From positions 1 to 38,506 of the forward strand of contig NW_022205288.1 in assembly GCF_008831285.2 (NCBI RefSeq): a stretch of DNA of 38,506 bases. Reading direction: 5' to 3'. Below are positions 12,618 to 22,319 of the stretch, piece by piece. The notes beneath the pieces were generated by a model. That model searched no databases. It was not told where the DNA came from and worked only from the letters and a program-made list of their open reading frames with translations. Each line of letters opens with the position of its first letter. The stretch's first letter is position 1. The translations under genes were made by a program, and so were the position numbers. The stretch comes from Nymphaea colorata. Lineage: Eukaryota; Streptophyta; Magnoliopsida; Nymphaeales; Nymphaeaceae.

Positions 12618-12764
12618 GTGGGACATTTGCATTGTACTCAATGATATGCAAGCATGTAAAGCTCTGTCTTCTTCCAAACCAATTTTCATCTGATGATCGT
12701 ATCAAGTTCAACTAAAGGTGCCACCTCCACAGCTTGGGATGTCAATAACGATTAAAGAAAGGAG
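12618..12764 (+). pseudogene. Orphan exon of a KUP/HAK/KT potassium transporter
   Basis: The exon follows a TTTTATTGCAG acceptor and ends before a GTATGTGAG donor. It starts with GGTFALYSMICKHVK and continues LCLLPNQFSSDDRIKF. This is the characteristic cytosolic-loop block after transmembrane segment 2 of plant KUP/HAK proton-coupled K+ transporters, whose family consensus is GGTFALYSLLCRHAK followed by LLPNQ. At about 12712 the frame hits TAA; shifting frame restores KVPPPQLGMSITIKER, which matches the family's KVPSPELERSLKIKE-type continuation. The exon therefore carries a frameshift of two bases gained or one lost. No other KUP exon is visible nearby, in particular no block encoding the GDG(V/I)LTPA motif downstream. 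A complete transporter has about 750-800 residues, so this is a small non-functional fragment. Confidence 0.8.
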
Positions 12765-13802
12765 GTATGTGAGCTTCATTGTCACTGAAAAGGATGTTCT
12801 CATTTGTTCTTGTTGGTACTTGACAGAAGTGTCTACTGTCTTTTGATGTCATTGTTGAACTTCTCCAAGATAGTAAGGGTTCAACTAGATATAGGATTTT
12901 AATGCTACTATGTTACTATGTTCTAATTTCAGTTTGTTTTTTACTTTTTTTATGGAACAGGCAATTGCTTTATCGATTACCACAATTATGGTGTGCCTAT
13001 GAATTATTTTTTCCTCCAAAATATTTAACACATTTGATGTAGAAGGTTTGCAGTCATATGGGTTCAAGCTGGACTTTGGCAAGTTCTTGTATGAAAACCC
13101 CTGTATTATAACAATTTTTTTTTTCCTTGTACACGTGAAAATCTAATTATGAAGGAAAATGAAGAAATTGAAGAAACATGAGAAAGTGACTTAAAGTAGA
13201 AGTGACCATATTCTCCATATAGGATGTATGAAGCAAATTCTTGTTCTTTCTTACAGATGATATGTGCCTCATAGGGAGAGTTACTTATGCAAGTTTTTTG
13301 TCCGTGCAGTTGATTGCCACAACTTCTCTTTTCCAGGGGGGGACTCCTCATCTCCTGAACACTGAAGGCTGATTTTGAAAATTGCCAGAAGCACAACTTT
13401 CCATTTTGCTCCTATTTTCTTTCTGCTGTGAGCATCTGTGATTGGTCTAGTTGTCATGACCAGTGACCACTTTAACGATGCTGCAACAGAAGAAGCCAGA
13501 TATTAGGGGCTGTTTGGCCTTCATCTTGATCAAAAGAGAAACAGATTATGAATCGTAGGTGTGGATCAAATTGCTGGCAAACTACGGTGGATGTAGACTT
13601 GCCATTTATCACTTTTTTGTTATTTTCTCAAGTCCTTTAAGATTTTTCTTATTTATATATTATTTATTCTTTGACAAAAGTAGATAATATTTGTTGCTAA
13701 GCCCAACTGATTGAGTCTTTGAATCAGCCAATTCACCAAATGGGTACCCTAACCAATTTGATTCACATTGAGATTTTTATAACACTGATTAAGACTTGAT
13801 AG
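12765..13802. other. AT-rich stretch downstream of the KUP exon, no recognised gene
   Basis: Searched for later KUP/HAK exons by eye on the plus strand and found none. At 13509 the sequence GGGGCTGTTTGG resembles the end of some hAT-type MITEs, but no matching inverted end was found. Confidence 0.45.
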
Positions 13803-13916
13803 GAAAAGTGCTCATTGGCAGCCAAGGTACAAGCATCTCCCTCTTTCATTTCCGTAGAGAAAAAGTGCTCATTGGCAGCCAAGGTACAAGCATCTCTCTC
13901 TTTCATTTCCCTTAGA
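13803..13916. repeat. Two-copy tandem repeat, unit 57 bp
   Basis: The block GTGCTCATTGGCAGCCAAGG, followed by TACAAGCATCT and CTCTTTCATTTCC, occurs twice in tandem with only a few differences. The close similarity suggests a fairly recent duplication. Confidence 0.9.
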
Positions 13917-14335
13917 AATGAGGGCTGGCCAAAAAGCCCGGTGTTTTGGGTCTGTTCTCTCTCTCTTTCACTAGGAGATGCTCATGCCGATTTACAACAA
14001 CTGGAATTCTGCAACAACCTGCATCGATTTCCTTTTCCAATTTTGATTTTTTTTTCCTAAATATCAATTGACGACGGATGGACGGATTAGTCAAAGGTCA
14101 TGACCTTTTGCCGAGGAGACCTTGGTTGAGAAGGCAGAGGTTGTGGCCATTGCTGGCGGAAGGTAGTGCTGAGGTAAAAAAAGCAAGGATAAAAAAAGTC
14201 AAGGATCTGGAACTTGACATAGCTGAGAAACCAACCGAAGCCTGAGCATTTTGGTTTTCTTTATTATTGATTTGCCTGTTTCTTGGCTGTTTTTCTTTTC
14301 TTTTTCGTGCACTGCAGAAGCTCTCCCGCATGCAT

Positions 14336-14410
14336 CTGCTCACGTCTGCATCAGCTCCTCTTCCTCACGGCAGCTGCTCACGTCTGCATCAGTTCCTCTT
14401 CCTCATCTCT
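14336..14410. repeat. Two-copy tandem repeat, unit about 38 bp
   Basis: CTGCTCACGTCTGCATCAG followed by a (C/T)TCCTCTTCCTCA block is repeated head to tail. The plus-strand frames at 14251-14563 run across it and look like low-complexity Ser/Leu-rich sequence. I do not recognise a protein. Confidence 0.85.
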
Positions 14411-15186
14411 GTCGAGGTAAGGCGCAGGCTTGCCTCTTTCGATCACATTTTATTCTCATGTCTGCCTGTGTTTCCTGTCTGCCTTTCCCCAAATCACAGC
14501 CCTAGTCGTCTTCTACGCCCTTTTAACATAAGGAGGGTCGTTTTAGATACGCTTTATCTTTGAAAAAGTAGATGATATTTGTTAATTAGCCCAACAGATT
14601 GAGTCATTGAATATCTTACAGTGGCCAAAATTTATTGGATCTTTGTTGCCTTTGCTGTATTTGAGGAACATGTGATCACTATCCTCATTAGCTTGCTTAC
14701 ACATGACGGTAAGGGTTCTCCTTGAGGTTCAGACAACTCGCGATTTGCAGAGGCAGACCCAGCTATGCATCGGGCTGCCCTCCTCTTTCCAAACCCTCTC
14801 CTCTTTTAAGTCTGGCCACTTCCATCTCCTCCATATTAAACCATGTCATATCATATCATAGAGTTCTTGGCTCCCTTCACTTTGAGCCCCACATAGGATT
14901 TGCCAAGTTGGACAAGTTTCATATCTAATAGGTAATTTAATTTAGAGAATTGTTAATTTTGTTGGAGAACGTCTGCTGAAGGCTTCACTGGTTGTGACCC
15001 TTCACTCCAAAAATTCTTCACCATGCACCTCTTTATTTCGCACCCATTCAAGAGCCAGAACGGTTTCAATAGTTGAAAAATTTTTGAGGATCAGTCCCTG
15101 CTCACCTTCAATGTTTAGCACCTGTGTTCGTGTTCATTGACGGTAGCTGTTAGCTGAAGAGATTATCCATGTTCACCTTCAATGTT
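14411..15186. other. Stretch without a recognisable gene
   Basis: No recognisable coding exon. TTCACCTTCAATGTTTAGC occurs twice, at about 15101 and 15174, as a small direct repeat. Confidence 0.5.
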
Positions 15187-15885
15187 TAGCTCCACCACTT
15201 TGGTGGTTATATGTAGCCAAATGCAAAAGAAGGAACGAAACAAAGAAAAAAACAAAAAAAACAAAAGGTATCTGTCAAATAATGAAAGGCATGATGGCTG
15301 AACTTGTAGAAATTGGATGCGACAGTCTTTTGCAGATGTGTAATTTTGGAGTCAATTTGACTCCTCTTTTTTATTTCCTGAGATGTTGAGGACCATTCCT
15401 TTATGTTCATATTTTGGAAATTGAGAGAAATTCCTTCTCGAGATTCAACAACAATTATGTGAAATGGATCTTGATGCTTGTATAGTACTGTGAGTAAATG
15501 AAAGACATTATTTGCACAACATGAGCACTCAAGCTTATGAGTTGATGGATGATTTATGAACTATTTCAAACTAAAAGCTTGACATCTCTTGTTATATTTC
15601 TTGGTTTTCTGAGTGTAGGAGAAACTAACCCAATCCTTCTTTGGTCTTGTAATATATTGCCCCTTTCATTACCAAGCTACTAGTACATTAATTGAATACA
15701 CAAAACCTCTCATATACCCAAGTTGAGTGTCATGCCCCATCATCTCCTCTATCTTAAGAGAGACATGCCTTTCAGGATAGAAGATTAAACCAGAACCGTC
15801 ATTCCATCTTAATTGTCTTAGTTGTTTGGTTTTCATTTCATTGCCTTCACTTGTGTTGTGGACCAACTATCCCTTAGCACCCCAT
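15187..15885. repeat. Dispersed repeat R3, copy 2
   Basis: Same-orientation copy of the unit at about 11380-12130. It shares the A-rich leader, the GCACAACATGAGCACTCA block, GAACTATTTCAAA and the TTCCATCTTAA end. On the minus strand 15669-15866 an open frame includes LRWNDGSGLIFYPERHV; copy 1 shows a decayed version. The domain is unknown to me. The family is probably an old retroelement part, since both copies are far diverged and indel-rich. Confidence 0.8.
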
Positions 15886-16696
15886 TGTTCAAATAGACTT
15901 GAAAAAGTTAGCCCGTGACAACTTGATTCTTTTGATAAGTACAATCTGATCAAATTCATGGGTGTGTTGGTTGTGTCACATTATGATATAGTCTTTGAAT
16001 TACATATCATACATCGCTTAGGTTTTTAGGTTGCTAGACGGAATATCTATGAGAACCACTTTGCATCTCACATCCAACTTGGTTATGATACAATCATGTG
16101 TTTGCTAACTTGGGAGCCTACATTTTAAAAATATGCCAAGCTATTTTGTTCACATCCAACTCAGTTATGATAGAATCATGTGTTCCTAACATGGAAGCCT
16201 CCATGCCAAGCTTTGTCTCTAGAGTGCTAGAAAAGTTTTGTTTTCTCAGAATGCAGTTGTTCCAGCAAGAGAAGAAATTCGTAAAGACAACCTCCTACCT
16301 TTTGGAGTCCCCAAAAGCTTCCGTTTCAGAATAAAATCTAATGATATATCAAATAATAGTTGTCTAGAGAGTCATTCCTTAGTTTTGGTGTGGCTTGTTG
16401 TAGCATTAATTTAGTTGTGTCTTTTTGGTTGATAAAAGTCGAAAGCACTTTTGTTTTACTTTTGGTGTCCCACATGGTTGCGGTTGCTGTTCTTGAAATG
16501 TGTTTTCAAAATCATGAATAAATGTTTCATGTGTTTCGAAAAATCCTATCAACAGTAATAACTTTGCCTCCTTTTTTGGGAGTAAATTTCCTATTTTTAG
16601 AAATTTACCTGATTCTTTTTGTATTTTCTTAATTTTTGTGCTGCTGAATTTTATTCCTGATTGGACATTGATGATAGGTTTTCTTTTTCGGTACAG
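15886..16696. other. Stretch upstream of the RadA exons, no recognised exon
   Basis: RadA exons encoding the Walker A/B ATPase core should lie 5' of the KNRFG exon. I find no match in this stretch. The minus-strand frames 16406-16874 overlap the true plus-strand exon and are shadows. Confidence 0.45.
16069..16221. repeat. Two-copy tandem repeat, unit about 70-82 bp
   Basis: CACATCCAACT followed by the blocks GTTATGATA, AATCATGTGTT and ATGCCAAGCT occurs twice in tandem, with a short insertion in the first unit. The open frame over it (16098-16334) is therefore suspect. Confidence 0.7.
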
Positions 16697-17366
16697 GGTG
16701 AGAGATACATGTCCCATCATTTGTTGTGGTCTGTAAAGAATCGTTTTGGATCCACCGATGAGGTTGGTCTAAAAGACTCCCTTCAGACATGAAATTTGAC
16801 CATTGTGGTGCATCAATGAAAGTTTTTAATTGATTTTGAGGATTAAAAAATGTGGCCTGATGAAACATTGACATTTCCTATGAGTTTGAATTTCAGTAGT
16901 CTTGAATACCATAAATGCCTGTTGGCAGTACTCTGAGGCATTTCCTCATGACAATAGCGTGTCAAGTGTTGGTCAAATAGGCAAAATGGAAACTGTTGAC
17001 TTACAGTGCATAAAGGGTAATCTGTAGCTTCATTTGCATGGAGGGTAACCTGTTTGACCTGTGTCCCTTACAAATGCACATGCGGTGCATAAATGTTCTA
17101 TTGAGGGTTCTATATATGACTGCTCAAAATTGTTTGTGGATGATAAATTATCATGGTTCATAGATCTTCACCACTGTAAGTTCTATTAATAGAATATTTT
17201 ACCTTCTCAGTTTGGGGTATTTGAAATGTCCCAGTCTGGTCTTCAAGCTGCTTCAAATCCAAGTGAGATCTTCTTAAGTGAGAAAAATTGTAATTCAGAA
17301 GTTTTAGCAGGCTTAGCCATCTCGGTTATTATTGATGGATCTCGGATCTTTCTCCTGGAGGTGCAG
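16697..17366 (+). pseudogene. Two orphan exons of a RadA/Sms-like DNA repair protein
   Basis: Exon 1 (16697-16762, 22 codons) follows a GGTACAG acceptor, ends DE before GTTGGT, and encodes GERYMSHHLLWSVKNRFGST. It contains the RadA-specific KNRFG motif. Exon 2 (17211-17366, 52 codons) follows CTTCTCAG and ends VQ before GTATTC. It encodes FGVFEMSQSGLQAASNPSEI, then FLSE and DGSRIFLLEVQ. This corresponds to the segment linking the RecA-like ATPase core to the Lon-protease-like domain in bacterial and plant organelle-targeted RadA. The exons join in phase and both are open. Two expected Arg codons in exon 1 read His (CAT) and Trp (TGG), as C-to-T decay at CpG would give. I find neither the Walker A/B exons upstream nor the Lon-like exons downstream, so this is a truncated fragment rather than a working gene. 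Confidence 0.82.
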
Positions 17367-17851
17367 GTATTCTCTGACATGCCTCATCAATGTGCTGGTT
17401 CAAATTTTCGTTTATACATTTTCACAGGAGTGAATTTCATGATACAGTTCTTTTCTGTGATTGAACATCATGATGTCCGGATGGTTCTGCTCTTTGGGTA
17501 GCTACTTCACTATATTGCCATTTCTTCGTGGTTATGAAGAGGTTTTGATTTCTGTTCTATATTTGATCATGTGCATGGATCTTACATACATCCTATTTGT
17601 TCCATTTGCATATGCAATGCAACTTTTTTTCTTCTCAAATAACGATAGATTAGCACTGCAAATGTGGATTTTTTTTTCTACTCAATTGCAAATGCAGATG
17701 TTTCTTTTTCCTCTAGTCAGATCATTTGTGGTACCTATAGTTATGAGCTGCTGTCTGGTAGGCCTCTGACCTGCATTAGTAACTGTCTCTGATGAGAATA
17801 TGTAGAACATATAGGCCTGATGAGAACAGGCCTCTGACAGGACTGTTCCAC

Positions 17852-17884
<33 letters not shown>

Positions 17885-18865
17885 AGCATAAGGAGGAGGG
17901 AGTGACTCATGGAAGGAGTAGGGGCTAAAGTGGTTAGGTTCAAAGCAAGAGGAGAATGTTATGGTTGACCCGGGCCAGGTTGGTTCTGCTGCTTCTGCAC
18001 TGCTTACCCATAGGCCATAACTGGCCTCCTCTATTCAAATTGTTGTGGTCAGATAGGCATGTCTTAAGTCTTAACCTGTGCAAAGCGTATCTCTGCCTCA
18101 AATAATCTGCTGACTGTTTTGTTTGGTAAATGTGCTTCATCGGGTCCACATTCCTTCTTCCTTTTTTGTTATTTTTCTGAGCTGCTCTAACTCCTTATAT
18201 CAGATATGCTGTGAGACATGGCTTAAAGCTTGGTGTAGGCTGCTTGGACCTAAACGCCTAAATAAAAATATTTAGCTTAAACCCATAAGTCTGTAACATA
18301 TCAAGCATGATGGTGTTTGCAATATTTTCTAGTATAGTATGTGGTATTGTAGTGTTTTATTATGAAATCCTTGTGTGAGTAGAGCTAGGGGCTCTTATTT
18401 CACCAAATTGTTCCTTTATGTGCTTTTGTTACAACTTACAGTCTTACACTACACACAGAAGAAGCTTAATTAGCAGAAGGTTCATTGGAAATCAGTTTAT
18501 CAATTCAAGAAATGGAGTTTCGTCAAAAGACAACCTGTTGCTTGGCCAATCAATATTTATACTCTATAGTGACTATACATTAATTTGAGGGAAAAAAATC
18601 TAATGACAAGGAATCACTGAAAATTATCTAAAATACGATGTTTTTGTTTTAAGTCACATGAGTACATGTGATCTTACCACCTACCCATGTCGATATGTGA
18701 ATAAGGAAACACAGGTACGTTGGTACGACTGTATAGGCTGTATTTTAAAACAAAAAAAATATTTTTTGATACTTAATTTTTTCTTTAATTTTGATTTTTC
18801 CCTTCTTTTTATTTTTCTTCCATCAAAATTCTATATTTTCTTCTCATTTTTCATTAAGTTTGAGA
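17367..18865. other. Stretch downstream of the RadA exons, no recognised gene
   Basis: A pure (GA)n run lies at about 17853-17873. Open frames at 17461-17769 and 18658-18885 are hydrophobic, T-rich sequence without a recognisable domain. No Lon-like RadA exon and no second copia LTR was found. Confidence 0.5.
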
Positions 18866-19036
18866 ATTTTTGTGGATTGACCTGACACCCTTCCTCAGGG
18901 CAATGGGAAGCTCGTCATTTTCTTTTTCAACCTCATCTTGAGTCTTCAAGGTAGGACTTGGTTCATCCAGGGAAGGAATGACATTGGGATTGGAATTAGA
19001 CCTCGCACCACAAGTCACCTCCTCTGTCCGAGCACC

Positions 19037-20053
19037 TCATCTAGAGTAGACCTGTCCAAACAAACGAAGGCCTTCCTTCTCAGTCCCGGTGTTACACCCT
19101 TTCTCCTTCTCAGGCATATCAACAACTGTGAGAGGTTTTGAACATCCTTTCTCCCTTTCATACCCATAATCAACTGTGATAGGTTCTTCTTTCTTGTAAT
19201 CCAAGAAGTCTGTAAATTGAATCTCTTGACTCTGAGAATACTCTTCCCTAACCACAGACTTCTCACCCTGAAGAGTATTCTCACAAAAGTAAGATGCACC
19301 TTCCAAAAAGTTAACATCCCTTGTAACATAAACTTGACCAGTAGTAGGATAAAAACATCTATACCCTTTTTGAGTGGAAGAATACCCAACAAACACACCC
19401 TTGATAGACCGGGGGTCAAGTTTCTTAACATTTGGACTGTGATCATGAATAAAACACACACAACCAAACACACGAGGGGGGAGAAGAAAAGGTTGACGAC
19501 TTCCCGGAAGTAAGGAATGAGGAGTCCGACCATTCAGTACACAACTAGTAGAAATAGGGTACGAAGCCCTCACATGTTTGGCAAACTGACATACATCACA
19601 AGAAATCAAAGGCAAATTTAGAGTGGAAAACAAATCGAAAAACAACTCTTTTAAAATCCCAAAAGGTAAATGCCCAAGGCGTTCATGCCAATACAAAAAG
19701 GAATGAAGACAATCTTCTCTTCTCTTTTTTGTCTTGCTGATCGCTGTCACAAGAGCCGTGGCCACGCGTATGAGAAGACAATATAAGCCATCAGACGCCA
19801 AACCAATCCCAATCCTCTTCCTTATCACCAAGTCCTGCAAAACACAACGATTTACAGAGAAAATGAGTTCAGAATTCAGCTCTTTAGTAAGTTTACTAAC
19901 TGATAAGAGATTTAAGGGAAGCTGAGGGACATGTAATGCTCCTCGCACATGAAATTTGTCAAACAAGGACAGACTCCCTTCTCCAGCCACAAAGGAAGAG
20001 GAACCATCTGCGAGGGATAACTCGTTCCCTTCCAGAAGCCAACTTATACTCAT
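19037..20053 (-). pseudogene. copia pre-integrase and integrase with deleted catalytic core
   Basis: This long open frame includes the pre-integrase block (LHVPQLPLNLLSVSKLTKEL). It then has the zinc-binding HHCC region, WHERLGH at the start and CDVCQFAKHVRASYPIS at the end. It jumps directly to CVLNGRTPHSLLPGSRQPF, a block that lies after the core in copy 1. Compared with copy 1, the segment holding HSDVWGPS and the AERKNR block is missing, so the DDE active site is gone. The deletion keeps the frame open. The C-terminal tail (KGVFVGYSSTQKGYRC) is well preserved. Confidence 0.88.
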
Positions 20054-20250
20054 GAAACAATTTAGGGTTACCTGTCATGTGGTGAGTAGCACCACTGTCA
20101 ACAATCCATTCTCCCAAGTAGGAGTTACCTTTATCCCCTACAATGGCAAGAGCATGATTAGCCTTCGTTTTGCAGTTCACGAAGCTATTCAGCAGAAATG
20201 GAGGCCTTGCATCCAGTAGACTTGGTATCCTCCGACACAGGCATCTTCCC
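19960..20250 (-). pseudogene. copia aspartic protease fragment
   Basis: The open frame contains WIVDSGATHHMTGN at about 20065-20110, with the DSGAT active-site triad of retrotransposon aspartic proteases. Shortly after, near 20045, the reading frame shifts; the continuation, SWLLEGNELSLADGSSSFV, is in the next frame. It lies between the gag zinc knuckle and the pre-integrase region, as expected for copia order. Confidence 0.85.
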
Positions 20251-20282
20251 ACTAGAAGATCTCGCCCTGTTACCCCATTTTT

Positions 20283-21090
20283 CTAGATGAAGATCCCAAC
20301 GGAAATCCACAGTATGGCCAGTCTTCTTGCAATGAGTGCATCTACGAAGAGGTTTGGGAGCACTACCCAGACCACGACTAACAAGTGCAGATCTCTCATT
20401 ATAAGGTATGTGATCCCTCTTCCCCCCAGGGGAACAAGTCTTCTCTGTTCTTCAGCCTCAACATGGGAGTAGACATCTTCAATACTGAAGGATTCTTCAG
20501 AGTTAAGAATCTGACTCCTGATATTTTCAAATTCATCATTTAGCCCTACTAAGAACAGGAATATCCTATTCTCCCATTCTTTTGCAACGTACTGCATCTG
20601 GTTGTCATGACAGTGCCAAGTAGCCTTGGAATGGTAGTCAAGATCCTCCCATTTGGATTTTAGAGCTGCATAGAAATCTGTGACCGAGAGATTCCCTTGC
20701 CTGAGAGCGTACACATCCTTCATCAGTTGATACACATGAACCTTCCTCTTCTTCTGGCCATACATTTGTTCAAACATCATCCACATATCTCTCGCAGTCT
20801 TCTTACGAAGAATGAGAGATTGAATATCAGATGAGACTGAATTAACAATCCAAGTTTTCACTTGGTTGTCCTCAAGAAACCAAGTATCTTAAGCTATATA
20901 CTGTTCGTAGCATGTTCAACCTTACTCCCATTCACATATGCAATACGGCCTCGACCAGCTATTCCCATGGTGATGGCGGCAGCCCACTTAAGATAATTTT
21001 CCTTAGTAAGGCAAACGGTAGTGACCTGAAGGGGAATACTCTCGGTTCTATAAGCCACAGCTTCATTCTAACTAGTGTTGACGGTCGACG
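20283..21090 (-). pseudogene. gag: copia gag (UBN2-type) with defective zinc knuckle
   Basis: The N-terminal part, in a separate frame at about 20893-21060, reads VTTVCLTKENYLKWAAAITM. It ends in a TAG stop after VEHATNSI. The main part (20283-20861) has the UBN2 capsid features TARDMWMMFEQMY, LMKDVYALRQG and FLVGLNDEFENIRSQILNSE. A zinc knuckle lies in a third frame at 20290-20345 as CTHCKKTGHTVDFRW. The final Cys of the CX2CX4HX4C pattern is replaced by Arg (CGT), so the knuckle would not bind zinc normally. With at least two frame breaks it cannot make a full capsid protein. Confidence 0.85.
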
Positions 21091-21099
21091 GGGAAGAGG

Positions 21100-21757
21100 C
21101 TGCCATAATTGCAGACCTGCCTTACAAAGGGGGCAAAAAGAGACAGCAGCAGCAGCAAAACATGGACAGCAAAAAAGGGAACAAACGGGCCAAAAACATG
21201 AACTCCACCACAACAGAACCAGGGGCTGAACAAAAACAACCTACCGTGCGATGGAGTAATGTTGGGCGAGGCAGCCGGTGGCAGCAGCGTTTCCAGGCGA
21301 TGCAGTCAGGTGGTGGCGGCAGGAACAGAGCACGGAGTGGCGACGTTAGGCGCTGGCAGAGGCGACAGTGGCGGTCTCGGGCGATGCTCTTCGAAGGGTG
21401 AAGAGAAAAAAAACTCGGGCGCAGAAGGTGCACCATCGGGCACAGCAGCCTTCGCCTGAGTCCACCAAAACTTCACAGCCGCAAGCAGGGCAGAAAGAGA
21501 GAGTCACCAGAATAGAGAGACACCGAAACTCCAGACAGCGTCGAGTGCGTCGCCAAAACTCCAATAGTGTCGAGTGCATCGCTGGAAGAGACGCCAGAAC
21601 TCCACGATGTCAGGCGATGACCAACGTCGGGCAGCGAACAGTAACAGCACGTGATTGGAACCGTCGGGCGATGGGAAATGAACAGTACCAGCACAAGTCC
21701 TCCTCTCACACGGCCACAACAGAAACAAAAACGCGAATCAGTCACGCCGGAACTTCA
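21100..21757 (-). other. GC-rich leader between copia PBS and gag
   Basis: About 650 bp of GC-rich DNA between the primer-binding site and gag, strikingly unlike its AT-rich surroundings. Open frames occur in nearly every frame because stop codons are rare in such composition. They are not recognisable proteins. Short CAGCAG runs and repeated GCGTCGAGTGC(G/A)TCGC-type blocks occur near 21537-21590. Confidence 0.6.
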
Positions 21758-21771
21758 CGACTCTGATACCA
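21758..21771 (-). promoter_or_regulatory. Primer-binding site for initiator Met tRNA
   Basis: The minus strand reads TGGTATCAGAGTCG directly after the LTR end. The first eleven bases are the standard plant copia primer-binding site, where minus-strand DNA synthesis would be primed. Confidence 0.88.
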
Positions 21772-21998
21772 TGTAGGAACACGAGGATCAAGAACAAAGG
21801 AATACGATGAACACGATGTAATGTCGAAAAACCCTCAGAAAGAGGAAAAAAATACCATGGACGAGGAGGAACTGGCGCCCACTAGCAACCAGACTCTCTC
21901 TCTCTTAAGATTTCATTAACAACTCAAAATTAGGGCTACACGATGGATCGGGTATGGATCCAGACCCGGTCCTGAAACCCATTTAACATGCTTCAACA
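21772..21998 (-). repeat. 5' LTR of copia copy 2
   Basis: On the minus strand the 227-bp segment begins TGTTGAAGCATG and ends TTCCTACA, the TG...CA form of LTRs. It is directly followed by the primer-binding site, which fixes the inner boundary. Inside it is a short GGGT...ACCC stem-loop around 21951-21972. Its 3' partner is not in the window, so the outer boundary rests on the TG end alone. Confidence 0.8.
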
Positions 21999-22319
21999 GT
22001 ACTGTTAAAATTTAGAAACATTCAAAGCCATTGACAAAGTGCGTTATTCCAAAAGTGGCAGAGAAGTCGTTCAAAGCCATTGACACAAGCGGGATAACCA
22101 CAGTGACTTGTAGCAATCTGAAAGAGGTTCTGAACAAAGTATTTCGGACAGATTAAGTCCTCCTTTGCACAACTTCCCTCGACGCCTTTGGTGCAGTGTT
22201 GTACATAACAACTAAGGTTGCAAATAGGCCAATGTTATGAAATAACTGTCAATTAACATAATTGAGAGCTCGCGGGAGCTAGGTTGGTTCACAAAACTAT
22301 CGAAATCTCTTGATCCGAA
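21999..22319. other. Stretch between copia LTR and the PFK 3' end
   Basis: Non-coding. TTCAAAGCCATTGACA occurs twice, at about 22020 and 22071, as a short direct repeat. It may include the former 3' flank of the phosphofructokinase fragment. No polyadenylation signal was confidently located. Confidence 0.5.

Larger units (their letters stand above)
18866..21998 (-). mobile_element. Ty1/copia retrotransposon remnant, copy 2 (LTR-PBS-gag-PR-partial INT)
   Basis: Read right to left, the element has one LTR (21998-21772), an adjacent initiator-Met primer-binding site, a GC-rich leader, gag, protease, pre-integrase and the two ends of integrase. The polyprotein then continues to ELPIALRKGVRSIHKNSQT at about 18866-18910, the linker that normally precedes reverse transcriptase, and stops there. 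Reverse transcriptase, RNase H and the second LTR are absent. The catalytic core of integrase is deleted. Frameshifts occur in gag (about 20420), in protease (about 20045) and near the gag start. It is a non-autonomous, inactive relative of copy 1 (7378-8772). Confidence 0.93.

Noticed and set aside
13505-13560. GGGGCTGTTTGG as a possible hAT-type MITE end
   Set aside because: No inverted partner or target-site duplication was found within 1.5 kb.
21075-21766. Several long overlapping frames on both strands
   Set aside because: The segment is the GC-rich copia leader, where stops are rare in all frames. None resembles a known protein.
21935-21975. A Helitron-like 3' end on the minus strand: GGGT...ACCC hairpin followed about 12 nt later by CTAA and T
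   Set aside because: It lies inside a 227-bp segment bounded by TG...CA and directly followed by a primer-binding site, so it is part of the copia LTR. No matching TC 5' end was found.
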